From the NCBI GenBank assembly GCA_032191485.1, contig JAVDOI010000019.1, positions 9,951,784 to 10,015,783 on the forward strand: 64,000 nucleotides of DNA, given 5' to 3'. The position numbers and the translations under genes are program-made. Positions 46,801-60,969 of the stretch are shown here, piece by piece (positions within the stretch are counted from its first letter, which is position 1; the number at the start of each line of letters is the position of its first letter). This stretch comes from Leptoclinus maculatus. Lineage: Eukaryota > Chordata > Actinopteri > Perciformes > Stichaeidae. The notes below the pieces were generated by a model. It had not been told where the DNA came from and made no database searches. It worked only from the letters and a program-made list of their open reading frames with translations.

Positions 46801-48748
46801 ATCCAAAGTATGGAGCTGGGATGCTATTGACCTTGTGTAAATATCAGCTTGAATAAAATTACGAAAAAATGTGGATATTTGTCTGCTGCTAGTATACTAA
46901 AGCAAAATGGTCATTTTGCAGAAGCCACATTATCAGTGTTCCATGTTAGCCAGCCAGCTCTCTAAACGACTGCATATAATAGAAATGATTCAGAGTTTAC
47001 TGAATGTGTTTATATCCAATTTCTCTGGACAAACAATTTACACTCTATTAGGCTCCTTGAATAAACCACCGGTTACAGAGATGGAAAATGGAAAGAGACC
47101 TTGCAAACATGCCAACTTTGAACTCTCCGTGCCTCAAATAGCCAATTGTCTTGACTCATTGCTGATCATTCTGACTTCATGTAATTCACTCTTACCAATT
47201 TCCACCTCCTTCAAACAAACCTGTTTTCTTTCTTTCCCAGGTGCCCACTCAAAGTGAACGAAAGCAAGTAGGAGCCAAATAATCATGTCATCTAAATGGT
47301 GCAGAATTCCAGCTGTGAATCACATTCGTACCAACGGAGAAAAATTAGTGCACTAAATTTGTTTCCGAATCATTTTATCCACATGCACTTCAATTCACTG
47401 CGGTCAAGCATGAGAGGGTAATCATGTGTTGTTGGCGATGTAAGCAGTGGGTAGAAGTAAACTGGAAAGTCATAATAAACCATAAATTGTCAGCTGTAAA
47501 CAGAAATATTTATTCCCACAGGGACAAACCCAGCAGTTTATCTGCAGTGAGACTTGACACTTCTTACATTGAGATGGGTCTTTTGTGTGTTTGAATGTGT
47601 GCTCTGAAATGATTTATGTACGGGTGCAGTTCTTCATGGTTTACAGTTCAGTTTATTCAGTTTGCCTGCCAGCTTTGAAATTAAACTAGTTTTTTTTTGT
47701 GCGCAAAAGGACACTTCCGGTTTACCCATAATCCTCTGTCAAAGACTTAACCTGATGTGCTGGGCGTCTTTCTTATAATTCCATAACCGTGGGCCACATG
47801 CTCCCCTTAAGCTGTGCCCTCTAGTACGAGTCTGAGAGGATGAGAAAGCCCATCCCCTCACTGCTCAGTCGAAATCTGACAGTCTCTCTTTGCCCTACAG
47901 GGGGTGAGGAGGGGACTTTTTTTTTCACTCTTCCCAAAGGGAGATGGGGCGAGTGCCATGCTCACAGCACATAAGAAGATCACACGGCGATGCTGAGGAG
48001 TTGGCCATTTCATGGCAACTCTCTGCCGTGACAGATGGGCAGTGTGCTTTTGCCATAGCCTAGAGTTTAAAAACCCCAAGCTGCTTACTGAGTAAGTGAG
48101 AGGAACGGGGAGAGAGAGATGGAGAGGGTGGAGCTATACTGCGGGATGGAAAAAATAAAGAAGCAGAGCGATGGAGAGAGATGTAAAGAAGGGACGAGAT
48201 AAGTGAAGTAAGACATAAACACTGTGGTTTGACAAAAAAAAGGAGAAAAAGAGTGTTGATAAGTATAGCTTTGAAAACACTCTTTCTAAGCATGATGAAT
48301 GCAACACCCCGTGACGAGGACAGTTGCAAAAAGAAGACACAAATCAAGAGAAGAATGAAAGAGGCAGATTGGAGACTGCCGAAGCATTTGAGAGAAGAGA
48401 GAGTGAGTGAGGGAGAGAAAATACACCCAATAATAAAGACAGCCTGGTGGGAGCCTGTCTACGTACGGTGTGAGCACTAAATTAGTTCCCCACTGGGAGC
48501 TCATCTGCTGCTGAGGAGAACCATGGAAAACCTTCTGGCCACAATCCAAAAAGGAGACAATGATTCAACATATTTTTCTTACTGACAAATGATTTCCTGT
48601 GTCAGGATGGGAGGATTAAAAAAATAGCGATAACATTTGTTGTTATTGCAAACGTACTGCATCCAAATCATGCTCTAAAAGATTAGAATGAATCGATGTT
48701 GCATCTTTGAATGTTGATAAGGAAACAAAGATTCTGTAATTAATTACA
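43825..48748. other. Non-coding stretch, nothing recognised
   Basis: Nearly five kilobases without recognised gene or transposon. A nine-base tandem duplication (ACTCGCAGG twice) occurs at about 45732-45749. The 116-codon frame at 46907-47257 has no recognisable motif. 48090-48420 is purine-rich, which explains the Leu/Ser-rich minus-strand frames there. Confidence 0.5.
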
Positions 48749-48850
48749 GTCCTGAATTCAAAATCCTACATAAAGTAAAAGCAAAATGTACTTAATGTAT
48801 CAAAAATAAAAGTACTCATTATGCAGAAAAATTATTCTTTTATTGTAATA
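48749..48850 (+). repeat. Common teleost interspersed repeat fragment
   Basis: AGTCCTGAATTCAAAATCCT, then TAAAGTAAAAGC, GTACTTAATGTATCAAAAAT and AAAAGTACTCATTATGCAGA follow in order a repeat that is widespread in fish genomes (recalled wording: AAAGTATCAAAAGTAAAAGT and TACTCATTATGCAGAATGG). The copy is partial and diverged. I cannot say which element class it comes from. Confidence 0.65.
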
Positions 48851-51040
48851 TTTGATATCATTATAGGAAATATAATATGATAATAAAGAGTCTTATTGTT
48901 GAATCAAGATCTCGTCTTTCCTTTAGTTGTTTGTTCGTGGGTTGGGGTAGGCAGAGGAAGTTTAAGACGGTGACAAAGTGTGTGAGTCATTTCAAGAGTG
49001 TGCGACGTGTAAATTGGTATTTGTGTGTATACATTCAACAGGGAGCTTCACAGTTGCCCATTGTTCTGTAAAGCTGAGGTGTGATCCTAGCAAGCCCCTG
49101 CATGCCTCTGGAGCACTGACAGAATCAATACATCTGAAGTAGAAATCAAACCCCAGCAAACTGAGACACTCACACACACACACACTTCCAACTCAGTGTG
49201 CATCCACTCCTGATACACTCTCGGATTAGGTGCTTTCCCGGAGGATTGTGAGGACTTTTGGTCAACATCAAGGTGTACACGCGCTTTCCCATTCACTCTT
49301 TCTCACGCACACTTCCCCATCCCCTGCAGGGCAGCTGGCTTTCTACAGCACACCAATTTATTGTGAATTACCAGCTGTCCCGCCAGCGGGCCCCGTTGAA
49401 CACTGCAAGTGATCCTCTTGACTTCTCCTTATTTATAAACCACTTCCTTCCAGATTTGTTTAGAGAGAACACTCCCTTCTCCCACAACTATCCAGGGGAG
49501 AGTCACGACAGTGAAAGGTGTAGCCCATTGGAAACGAGTCAAAGCATATCGAGACTAAATATCCTGTCAATCTGTTTCGTCAGGTTAGCGAGGAAGGGAG
49601 AAAGAGGGAGCGACAGTGGAAAAGGGTGAGGGAAGGAAAGCAGAATGTAGAGAGAATGAGAGCGCGCTGAGGAGAGATGAGGCACGCAACCTTCATATAC
49701 TCCCTCTGCATTGCAAATCATGCTTACGTTACACGGACCATCATCTTTCATGCTAATTGTTTGAGTGCTGCAACAGCGTCTTATACATATTTATGCTCCG
49801 GGACAAACATGGCACCTGTCTGCAGGCTGGCTGGTTACGTTAAATATCTGCGTTAATGTAGATACTGTATGCATAGAGGGCAGGATGATTACAGTATGCA
49901 TAAGCAGCTGAGATGCTTTTTCAAGGGTAAGACTCAAAGAGAAATGACTTGCATTGAAACAGCTCAAAATTATTATGCCTGATTTTGTATTACTGTAGGT
50001 GCAAACATTGCCGTGCAGGTCAAAGCAGTTTTCGTATATTTGAATACTCACTATGCCTTATTTGCATTCAATCTAATGCATGAATTAGAAAGAAACATAC
50101 AGTAGCCTAAACACTATATTTATATGCATTGATGGAAACGCACCTGGCATTTCTGCACGGCGTGTTACTGGATGTGAGCTAGTCTAAATAAACAAAGGTA
50201 AAGTCAGTTGCAGAGGGTGAGCGGGCGGGTTGTCAGTCAGTCAGCCTTGCCAGTGGGAAGAGCAGTTGGACAGAGGTCAGGCCTGTCGTGGTCTGATCAC
50301 ACCGGCAAGGGGATTTGTGACAGAAACCAAAATGTGTCAGGATGAGAGCAGCCTGCCTCTGTCTTCCATGCATACCATACCGTAGCCCTGCTGCTGTGCA
50401 GCACACTTCCCTCTGGGGTGCATCTGTCTTCACGGACCACCATTTCTAACTCTTAATACATCTTCAAAGTGTCAAATTTGAAGACCGTTTATATCAGAGA
50501 CATGTGGAGTACGAGCCCATATGAATAAGAAACATTGCATGTGAGGAATGAGAAATAAAGTCCAAATAAAATAACTGCACGGTTCTTCCGAGCGTGTCTT
50601 TGCAGTTTTCCACGTGTGGGCGGTTTATTACATAGGAGCACATGAACACTGGGTTCAGAAGGTGAATATCAATGAAAAACGAAAATGAATGAGGGCCCGT
50701 GTGTCATGTTTGTCCTAGTTGGAGTCTGAATTTAGGTTACTGCTCGAGGAGAACTGAGAAAGGCTCTTTCAACAGGAGATCCTCAATAGCGCACATACAC
50801 ATACACACTCGCACATATGAATATACAGCAGAAATACTTACAAACACGAGCAAATGCCGGTGCTCATACACACAACGATGGACTTACAAATTCACACAGA
50901 AATGCACTCGCACCGTAGAACTAAACAATGGCAACATGAATAACCTAATTATAAGCTACGCTCGGTAAATTGGACAATGCAAATTATGGAGGACAAAAAA
51001 AAAAAAAAAGAGGAGCGGTCGCCGTTGTTCACCCCTCCCC
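48851..51040. other. Non-coding stretch, nothing recognised
   Basis: Unique sequence. The frame at 49258-49629 (123 codons) has no recognisable motif. An A-run (A15) lies at 50995-51009. Confidence 0.5.
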
Positions 51041-51049
51041 TCCACCGCA

Positions 51050-51260
51050 CTCATCGTCTCTTGCTTTTTGAAAGGCATCTCTGCAAAGGGCTGTGTAATT
51101 ATCCCACGGCTCTAAAGTAGACATTAGTGAAGACATCCCGCCACTCTTACAGGGATCCCATTAAGACAGGTAATTAAAGGCGGCGCAAAGATAAATTAGC
51201 TAAGAAATGCAAATTGAATAAAGCCCCAAATATGGGCAAATAAATCTCCTCCATGTCTAT
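51050..51260. promoter_or_regulatory. Candidate conserved non-coding element
   Basis: A repeat-free block with GTGTAATTATCC, CAGGTAATTAAAGG, ATAAATTAGCTAAG and an octamer-like AATGCAAATTG (about 51207-51217) within about 200 bases. The combination of octamer-like and homeodomain-like sites is typical of neural enhancers in vertebrates. Inference from motifs only. Confidence 0.3.
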
Positions 51261-51269
51261 CTTTAGGGT

Positions 51270-52240
51270 GCTTTGTTTGAGTGTATTATTCAGGAGGCTC
51301 TTGTTGGCCGAGGCAAAGAGAAGCATATGTTGACAGGATGGGGGACGGAGAGGGTGGCCAAGTGGCGGCCATTTTGTAGGTGACCTACTTCTGTTTTAAT
51401 GAATAGAAGACCGGGAGGATGTGAGGAGGGTTTGAGGCATGCCTTGCCAAAGGGAGCCATTTGTCCTTGCTTTGCCTCCAGTTTATAGTGTGGTACAGAT
51501 ATTTTAGAGCCCTCGGTATCCCCCAAGTGAAAGCAATGCTTTTAAATTACGCTGATGCTGATTTATTCAATTCACACGTCAGCTGCGCTAACAAAGGCAT
51601 TCATCATAAGCCCTCGATTTGCATTCGGCACAGCGAATCAGACGAGTCTGCTCCTCTGTCGCACCAAAAGATGTTTATAACCCTAATCATATTATGGTAT
51701 TCCGATGAACACTTTCATCACTTAACACCTCCTGAAAGCTCTGTCGCTGAACTACTGATGAGTGCAGCCATCATCAATTGATTTGAACATTCAAGTGGAA
51801 AAAACCCCCCGGCTTGAAATCAAGGGCTCGGCGCAGCACGGATATTGACAATTCAGAGGTGACGTGCGATAGAGACAACGGAAGGCGATGCATCGATGCC
51901 ATTGTAAATGGAAAACAATCCATATCAGGAACATTCTGGGAAGAGGGGTCATGAGAGAAAGCACTCCGATGCACAATCCATTTCGGATTGCTGTTGAGGT
52001 ATGTGTCAATCCAACCCATGCTAGCTATAGAGGACTTATAGAAAAATATGGAGCAGCAGCTCTAGATTTGAGCCTGGATTGGATTCTTATTTGAAGTAGA
52101 AAAAAACTTCTCTGAATCACCTCTAATATGGACAAATGACTCTCATTATCTTCTTCTCTATTGAATAGCAGTTACTGGAGTCGGCCTTTAAGAAAGGAAA
52201 ACTGATTCAAGAGGGCTCTGTATCTCTTCCCCACTTTTTG
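51270..52240. other. Non-coding stretch, nothing recognised
   Basis: Unique sequence; 51530-51780 has another group of AT-rich cores. No gene seen. Confidence 0.5.
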
Positions 52241-52241
52241 C

Positions 52242-52282
52242 CTCTCTCTCTCTCTCTCTCTCGCTCGCTCGCTCGCTCGCTC
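52242..52282 (+). repeat. Compound (CT)n-(CTCG)n microsatellite
   Basis: About nine CT units followed by five to six CTCG units. The tetranucleotide part adds a CpG per unit, unusual among the otherwise CpG-poor microsatellites here. Confidence 0.93.
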
Positions 52283-52637
52283 CCTCCTTCACTGTCTGTT
52301 ATACACAAGAGAGCACAGCCTGGAGAATACAGGGATGCACACTTCAATTTAGAAAGCATGAATAAACAATGGGGCTTCCATGTGCTGAAGAAATTTCCCC
52401 TGGCGACGTTCACTCACACACTCCGCGGCCGATACACTTGCACACACGTGGAACTCACGCTCGCTCTGTGGGTCACACACACGGGCTCCGGATACTGATA
52501 CAGATATTTAGTCGCATAAACGCTGACACGATGTGAGATATCTGTGCACACACAATATCACAAATCACTAGCTTTCCCTCACAAGAGATACTCCGACACA
52601 TAAAAAGTGAAGAAAAAAAAGTTGGCTCGATTTCATT

Positions 52638-52638
<1 letters not shown>

Positions 52639-52696
<58 letters not shown>
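52639..52696 (+). repeat. (AC)n microsatellite
   Basis: Twenty-nine pure AC units. Confidence 0.97.
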
Positions 52697-52700
<4 letters not shown>

Positions 52701-53013
52701 TCTCGCAGACTTTGGCAAGCGTATAGTTTTATCGGTGGTGATAGGAGCACAAAATTACTTGCTCACAGTGTCACAGTGAAAACTGCTGTGAACAAAAATT
52801 TGGATAATGGTCTTGCACACAAATACACACAGGGAGAGGAACACAAACAGCCCGAAAGTACACCACTGCAGAGATCTTTGTAACAATCTATTTGAAGCAG
52901 ACTTTCCTTAAGAGAGAATTGAGATGGAAACAAACTGCCGCTGCAATAAAGCCTCCCTTGGTGCACAAATTAGGATAAGAGACTCAGCATGGGTTAGAAG
53001 TCCCTGTGTGAAG

Positions 53014-53015
<2 letters not shown>
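52697..53015. other. Spacer between microsatellites
   Basis: Unique sequence; nothing recognised. Confidence 0.5.

Positions 53016-53048
<33 letters not shown>
53016..53048 (+). repeat. (GT)n microsatellite
   Basis: About 16 units, the opposite orientation to the flanking (AC)n tracts. Confidence 0.95.
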
Positions 53049-55262
<2,214 letters not shown>

Positions 55263-55295
55263 ACGCTTGCGCTTATGTGTACATAACGCAAGCGT
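55263..55295. repeat. Near-perfect 33-base palindrome
   Basis: ACGCTTGCG (55263-55271) pairs with CGCAAGCGT (55287-55295), and TTATGT (55273-55278) with ACATAA (55281-55286), leaving a single bulged C and a two-base GT centre. It could be a cruciform or a dyad site for a dimeric DNA-binding protein. Nothing around it identifies a transposon. Confidence 0.88.
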
Positions 55296-55486
55296 ATTGC
55301 TTTCCCATTAAAGGCTGATACATGAGCCTTCAACACACATAAATTGATGGGGAATCCAGAGAGAGGCATGACAACGAATAGGGAAAAGCAGAAATACTGC
55401 AGTTACTGTACTGTGTCTTAGTGGAAATAATTCCCTGTCAACCCCTCTCTACCCCATTTCCTGTCATTCTTCAGCTGCTCTAATAG

Positions 55487-55520
55487 ATAGATAGATACTT
55501 TATTCATCCCCAGGGGGAAA
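55487..55520 (-). mobile_element. LINE 3' tail fragment
   Basis: TAGATAGATAGATAC followed by TTTATTCATCCCCAGGGGGAAATT is the reverse complement of a LINE 3' end common in teleosts (AATTTCCCC..GGGGATCAATAAAGTA plus a tetranucleotide tail). Only the tail is recognised; the body upstream on the minus strand is not. Confidence 0.7.
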
Positions 55521-55831
55521 TTTGTAAATTAAGGCAATACATCCCCTAAAATAACCTTATATGGTCTCGCCAGTACCACCATCAACTCAACCCTTTGCAA
55601 GGTAAGAAAAGGCTGGTTTGAAGGAACGAAGGAGACAATCTATGCCAAAATGGAAGAGCCACTCCTGAACAGAAGAGAGATGCTACAACACCACTAACAC
55701 CAACGTGGATTGCTGTCTTGACATCTCCTCCCAGTTGGTTTCACACCAATTCACTATGCCCGGAGACAGCAGCCTCATAATCCCGCCATTTAGCGGGAGA
55801 TGGGCTGCAGACGTGACTTTGAGGTACGTCT

Positions 55832-56039
<208 letters not shown>

Positions 56040-56209
56040 GGATGAGGAGAAGAGATGCTGAGTGTGGACGGAGGCATGTGTGCACCATCTACATGAGGTG
56101 TGAAAGCAGCACTCGTGGACTCAACATGACACCGTTTTTTGGATAAAAACGTGTGTGACAGAGGAACGGTGCTGCTTTTCATACTCTGAATACTTTAACA
56201 GTGATTTTT

Positions 56210-56410
56210 TTTTTGATGAATTTAAAAAAAAAAAAAAAAATTCTAAAGCTCATTGAGACAAAATGTCACTCCGAGCACTCAAGAATGTCTGAGATTTGAA
56301 ACTGTCAAAAGCAACGCGACAGAAACAAGAACTTCAGCTCCTTCCCCAAGCACTTACAAAACAGTGTGAAGCTCGAGAACACCTTCCTATCCTTTTTTTT
56401 TTTTTATTGC
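56210..56410. repeat. Poly(A) and poly(T) tracts
   Basis: An A-run at about 56223-56240 and a T-run at 56393-56406 flank 150 bases of unique sequence. They are not exact ends of any element I can define. Confidence 0.6.
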
Positions 56411-56739
56411 TCTGAAGTGATTGACTTAATGAACATTGCCTCAGGTCCTTTGTTGCAATGGATTTTATTGTGCAGCAGTTTGTGACTGACAAAGGCAGAT
56501 ACTCCAGTGGTTCAGTCCAGGCAGTAAACCAGAGCCAATACACGGTTTGGACTAAGTGAACTTTAGGGATGCTGACACTGTCTTCCCAAGAAGATCCACA
56601 GTATCAGTTTTTTCCTGAGGTGATGTGATTAAGAGACAACGTCCGCATGGGAGGAGGTTGGAGTGGACGGGTCGACACAACACTGGACTGCAACACACAT
56701 CGGCGTTGTCTTTTTGAAAGTATGATCGCTATTGTTCCA

Positions 56740-56870
56740 TAATCTTAACCACAAATTTATTATTGCAACCAATGGCGACAAAAGTCCCTAATTTCAACCC
56801 AGACTTGTATGTTTTCCTAAACCTAACAAACACATGTTTGTGCCTTCACCTAACCACACCTTCGCCGTAG
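56740..56870 (+). repeat. Possible teleost CCTAAACCTAAC-type repeat, degenerate
   Basis: TTTTCCTAAACCTAAC and GCCTTCACCTAACCAC resemble a fish interspersed repeat that carries tandem CCTAAACCTAACCA-like strings. Only short matches are visible, so the assignment is weak. Confidence 0.35.
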
Positions 56871-57449
56871 TGTTGACGCAGCATAAAACCGATTATTTGG
56901 CAGCGATTTGTTTTGGAAGACACAGACACATGTTGTCCCTGCAGGGAGGTGCAACAGATCACAGAATGCTTGTGTGTCATTCTCGAGTACATGTACAAAC
57001 AAAACATTTTGCTGTTAATCCGGAGAACCTGAAGTAGTGTCACATCAGAAATGTTAAGTTATATCTGTAACGTATTTCTAGGTTCAACTCTTCATAATTA
57101 CCTTGCCCTTCATCTCTGTTGTTATCCCGTCTCTCTCAGGAACCCATTAAAGTCATTACAGCGAGCACAATCTATGTGAAAGTTGGAGAGTACATTAACT
57201 GAACGGCCAGGAGACCTTGGTCCTGCACTGGGAGAACAGAAGAAGATCTCATCTCTCACATGAAGTAAACAGAGAAGAAAATGTCCCAGTCTCCTACAAT
57301 GTTCAACTTTATTTTTGCTAATAATAATAATAATCTGAGTCCTACTTTAACAAGATCATATTGTAAAAATTGGGAATTGAGTTCCTCAAAAGTTATTTTT
57401 GAGTCGGGTTGTAAAAGTTGGTGATGAAACCTTAACCCGAACCTCTTTA
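56871..57449. other. Non-coding stretch, nothing recognised
   Basis: Unique sequence with a short (AAT)n at 57321-57334. Confidence 0.5.
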
Positions 57450-57477
57450 AAGGAAGCAATTTCTTGATTGCTTCCTT
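57450..57477. repeat. 11-base hairpin
   Basis: AAGGAAGCAAT (57450-57460) and ATTGCTTCCTT (57467-57477) are exact reverse complements around TTCTTG. A further outer CTTTAA/TTAAAG pair is present. Function unknown. Confidence 0.8.
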
Positions 57478-59250
57478 GGTTATACTTAAAGACATGGAGC
57501 TTTATAAGTGGACCCTAAGGGATGATATTCAGTACGATGTCCTTTTAATAATGCATGACACAGAGGCAGGAAGCCCTTCAAGAAACTGCCAGGTTTTCAA
57601 GACAATGAAAAGGTCTCTTTTACAGTCTTCCTTAAAGAGCGCTGCTTACATAGCTGACAATTTGACTAAGATGTGTTTTTTTAATCAAGTTCAAGTTTAA
57701 AGCAGATTCCATTATTCTGAAATACATTTTATAGTATTCATCTATCAGTCACCCAAATTTGAAAAGAATACATTTGGACTTAATGTACAAACTCTGCAAG
57801 GCAATTTACAAGATATCCACAAATTAAAAATGGATCCAAATTCATTAATACTTAAATATGTCTTCACACATGCTTTATCAAATGTGTAAATCAGAGACAT
57901 TGTGAAATATGAATCACACAAAGCTACAAATGATTAAGCTCAATCATTTGTCTCCACTGTGGCACCCTGTTAATGCAATCTCTAGTTGTTAATTGTGTTA
58001 AATCCTAATTAAGAAGACAATGGAGGTGCACATTTTAGTCGCGGCTCCAGTGTTGTGAAAAGACTATTTTTCACTTGAGAATCTGTATAATGAGCACTCC
58101 TGTGCAATAAATAATATTCAGGCAGTGGTATTGTTCTGGCCTTCTGAAATCAAAGTAATCGAAATACCACGCTTCCTCTCTGACTGCGAGCCCTAAATTG
58201 CAGATCCATTATTGTCTCCCACAGCACCCAAAAAAACAAAACCCTGCTGGGTTCATATGAATATCAAAAGAATTAATTGGTTTTAGGAAAGTTTTTGTCA
58301 TAAAAGGGACATCAAAAATGTGTGTGTGTTGTACTTTACAAGCACTACGCCTGTATAATATGCGTGTTCTGTCTCCCCAGCCGTATTTTGGACGACATAA
58401 CCACCCAGATGCCAGACTTTCTCCTGAATGGATCGATGCAAATGGCTCGCTGTTGCAATCACAGATGCCACAAGCAAGGACAGACAGGCAGCCAACATCT
58501 CTCTCTCTCTCTCGCTCTCTCTCTCACAAAATGATCTGCCACTCAGAACAAGAGTCTGCACTACAGGGCGGCCGCTGGCATCAATTTATCAGCGCTGGGC
58601 TCATCCAGAATATTGTCTCTCCTTCTGGCAGGAAGCAAATCAAACAAACAAGAAGAGCAAGAAGGGAAAAAAAGGGGAGAGAGAGAGAGAACACAGTGCA
58701 CTTCTTTTGCCAACCTCTTCAATCAGGTGAACAGATAAGAGGAGAACTACAGTGAAAGGCTCAAATAAAAAAGCCAGACAATCATCACTTACGAGATCTC
58801 AGCTGCAGAGTTAGGCCCCTGACATTCTACTCTGTGCATCTCTGACTGTGAATCCCTTTCACTCTGCATTCATCTCTGAGCTATACCTTTCTCCTCCTAT
58901 GATGACCCTCCTCCAACTCTGATTATCTCTCCCGCCTTCAATTTCTCTCTCGCTCCTGCCTGCCATCGCTCCCTCTGCCTCTTCTTCCTCCATCTAAACT
59001 CCCATTCTTCATATTACTTCATATTCTCCTTGATCACGCCTCTCTCCTTTCCAGCTGTTACCTCCCAACTGCGCAAAAACATTTGACATACACATCAGAA
59101 TACCTTTAAGAGATCTGTGGCGGGAGATTTACAGCGTTCGCACATTCAAATGACATTTATGTGGAATTTTTTATACATTTTTCAGCCACTTATGATTTTG
59201 AAACAACCCTGAAACGTGTTTTTTTATTGTTTATATGGGTTTCATTCCTG
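57478..59250. other. Non-coding stretch with the longest ORF of the window
   Basis: 57940-58060 has many AT-rich cores (GTTAATGC, GTTAATTG, CTAATTAAG) and may be regulatory. The 145-codon frame 58318-58755 includes a (CT)n tract and is discussed under findings; I do not call it a gene. Confidence 0.45.
58498..58526 (+). repeat. Short (CT)n microsatellite
   Basis: CT repeats with one CG interruption. Confidence 0.88.
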
Positions 59251-59310
59251 CGCCGGTCGCCTCGATATGCAGCGGTCTCGCCCGGCTGAGCCGGTGCCGG
59301 TGGCCTTGCA
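59251..59310. promoter_or_regulatory. CpG-rich patch
   Basis: Nine CpG dinucleotides in about 50 bases, with CCGG repeated, against a CpG-poor background. It is too short for a CpG island but may be an unmethylated regulatory core. No transcription start motif is seen. Confidence 0.35.
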
Positions 59311-59445
59311 GACAGCTAGCTGTGCCCATTACCTTAAGCACGTCTGGCTGGGGTGAGGTAAATTAGGGGAGGAATGAATAAGGCTTCTCGACTGTGAGCG
59401 CCTGGCCACCTACCTATAAATCACTTACTAACTCCTCACAGCAAT

Positions 59446-59459
59446 CCCCCCCCCCCCCC
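59446..59459 (+). repeat. C14 homopolymer
   Basis: About 14 cytosines, followed by CT-rich DNA to 59700, which accounts for the Arg/Lys/Glu-rich minus-strand frame at 59606-59911. Confidence 0.9.
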
Positions 59460-60063
59460 TGTGTCAAACGTCTCTGACCCAACCAGAGTTTCACTGTTGT
59501 TCCCCCTCGCCCCTCCCTCTCTCCTTCCCCTTTTTCCCTCCATTTTTCCTGCCTCCCTCACTGTCTGTCTGTCTCTTTCTTTATCTCTGCTCCACTCTGG
59601 TAGCGTTACGCTTTCTCTTTCTGTCCGTCTCTAGAACCCTTTTCAGTTGTCTTTATCTCGCAGCTATCTCCCTCTCGCTCTCTCTTGCAGCCGTGCACTT
59701 TAACTCGCAGTCTTAGTTTTGGCCTATTCCTTGAATTTCTCCCGATCCACCTCCTACGTTCTGGTCCTCCTGCTGCTTGTACCGGAGCGTGTAAATGAAC
59801 AAAGGAGGCAGTCTGGGTGGCAAAACCTAACTGGTACTTTGGGTGTGAGCAAGCGCACCTGAGATGGAGGAAGGTTGTATCCTTAAAGTTTAAGGAGAAA
59901 ATGTGCAGCACTATTTGCCATCCATGATTATTTATTGAGCTTTTTTCTTATTTGACGGCAATTTGTTCACAGTGTTTATTCCACACGGCCTATTACAATA
60001 GAAAAACATGTGATGAGCCCAAAATGGTTAAGTACTAGACACCTTGGTTCTAAATGGCGGTAT

Positions 60064-60220
60064 TTGATGAGATTAGATTAAACTCTAATGATCCCTGCGG
60101 GGGAAAAACTGGGTCTTTACCGGAGAAAAGAATAGATACAGGGTGGAAATAAATACGCAAAGAGCTAATAGAGGGCATAAAATATCTGGCTGACAACTGC
60201 AACCAATAGAATATACTGTT
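60064..60220 (-). mobile_element. LINE 3' tail fragment
   Basis: GATTAGATTAAACTCTAATGATCCCTGCGGGGGAAAAACTGGGTCTTTAC...ACAGGGTGGAAATAAATA is a diverged reverse complement of a teleost LINE 3' end, the same kind as at 55487-55520 but with more of the 3' untranslated part. No reverse-transcriptase frame is recognisable further on the minus strand. Confidence 0.55.
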
Positions 60221-60224
60221 CATA

Positions 60225-60870
60225 ACATCATCAACATAAATGACTAAATACATTCACATACAAATCATCACAATACTGACAACAATCCCTATTTGCCTGA
60301 TGTTGTATTGACAACAAACCTATCAAGACTATAATGTGATTATAGTCTATCCAACAATGTGACTTGTGAGTAAGTGAATGGCTCATAGCTCTGAATGCAT
60401 TTGGACAGAAACATAACTGAACATATATTGCACTAAAAATCATCTTAATAGGGCCGACCGCATCAGAAAATTGCAACAAAGCTTGTTCCATTAAACTATG
60501 CAGTTGTATCCCAACTACATTGGGACATTATAAGTAGGTTGTCCACTTTCTCCTGCAAGTACCAAATGTCAGAGCATCTTGAAGGAAGACAAGAATGTGA
60601 ACTAGTCCAACAGGCCAGAGTTCACTGGTTCAAGTCTGGCAGCCAGGCAGCAGTGATGACAATCTGCAGAGTAATTTGCAGTCTGAGTCAGGGCATTAGT
60701 TCTATTTTCAAATGAAATACTCCCTGCAGTTCATCCGTACACTCAGAGAAGCCCAGACTTTTGTAATGAAGCGATAATGGAAAAGAAACCGGATGAATCT
60801 CCCTCTCTTTTAACTTCCCCCCACTATGTGCACACACACATACTTCCATGAACATTTTATTTGCCATATC
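60225..60870. other. Non-coding stretch, nothing recognised
   Basis: AT-rich unique-looking DNA; part of it may belong to the LINE on the minus strand but cannot be assigned. Confidence 0.4.
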
Positions 60871-60896
60871 TATATATATATATATATATATATATA
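60871..60896. repeat. (TA)n microsatellite
   Basis: About 13 TA units, directly at the left border of the outer transposon, whose target site includes the end of this tract. Confidence 0.92.
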
Positions 60897-60969
60897 CACC
60901 AGTGGTGGGCCGTCAGGGCCAGCTAAGCCTTCTCTGCTGGCCTAAACAGAATTACAAAGTTATTATAGC

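Noticed and set aside
46907..47257. 116-codon plus-strand frame
   Set aside because: No motif, no splice or promoter context, AT-rich background; treated as a chance frame.
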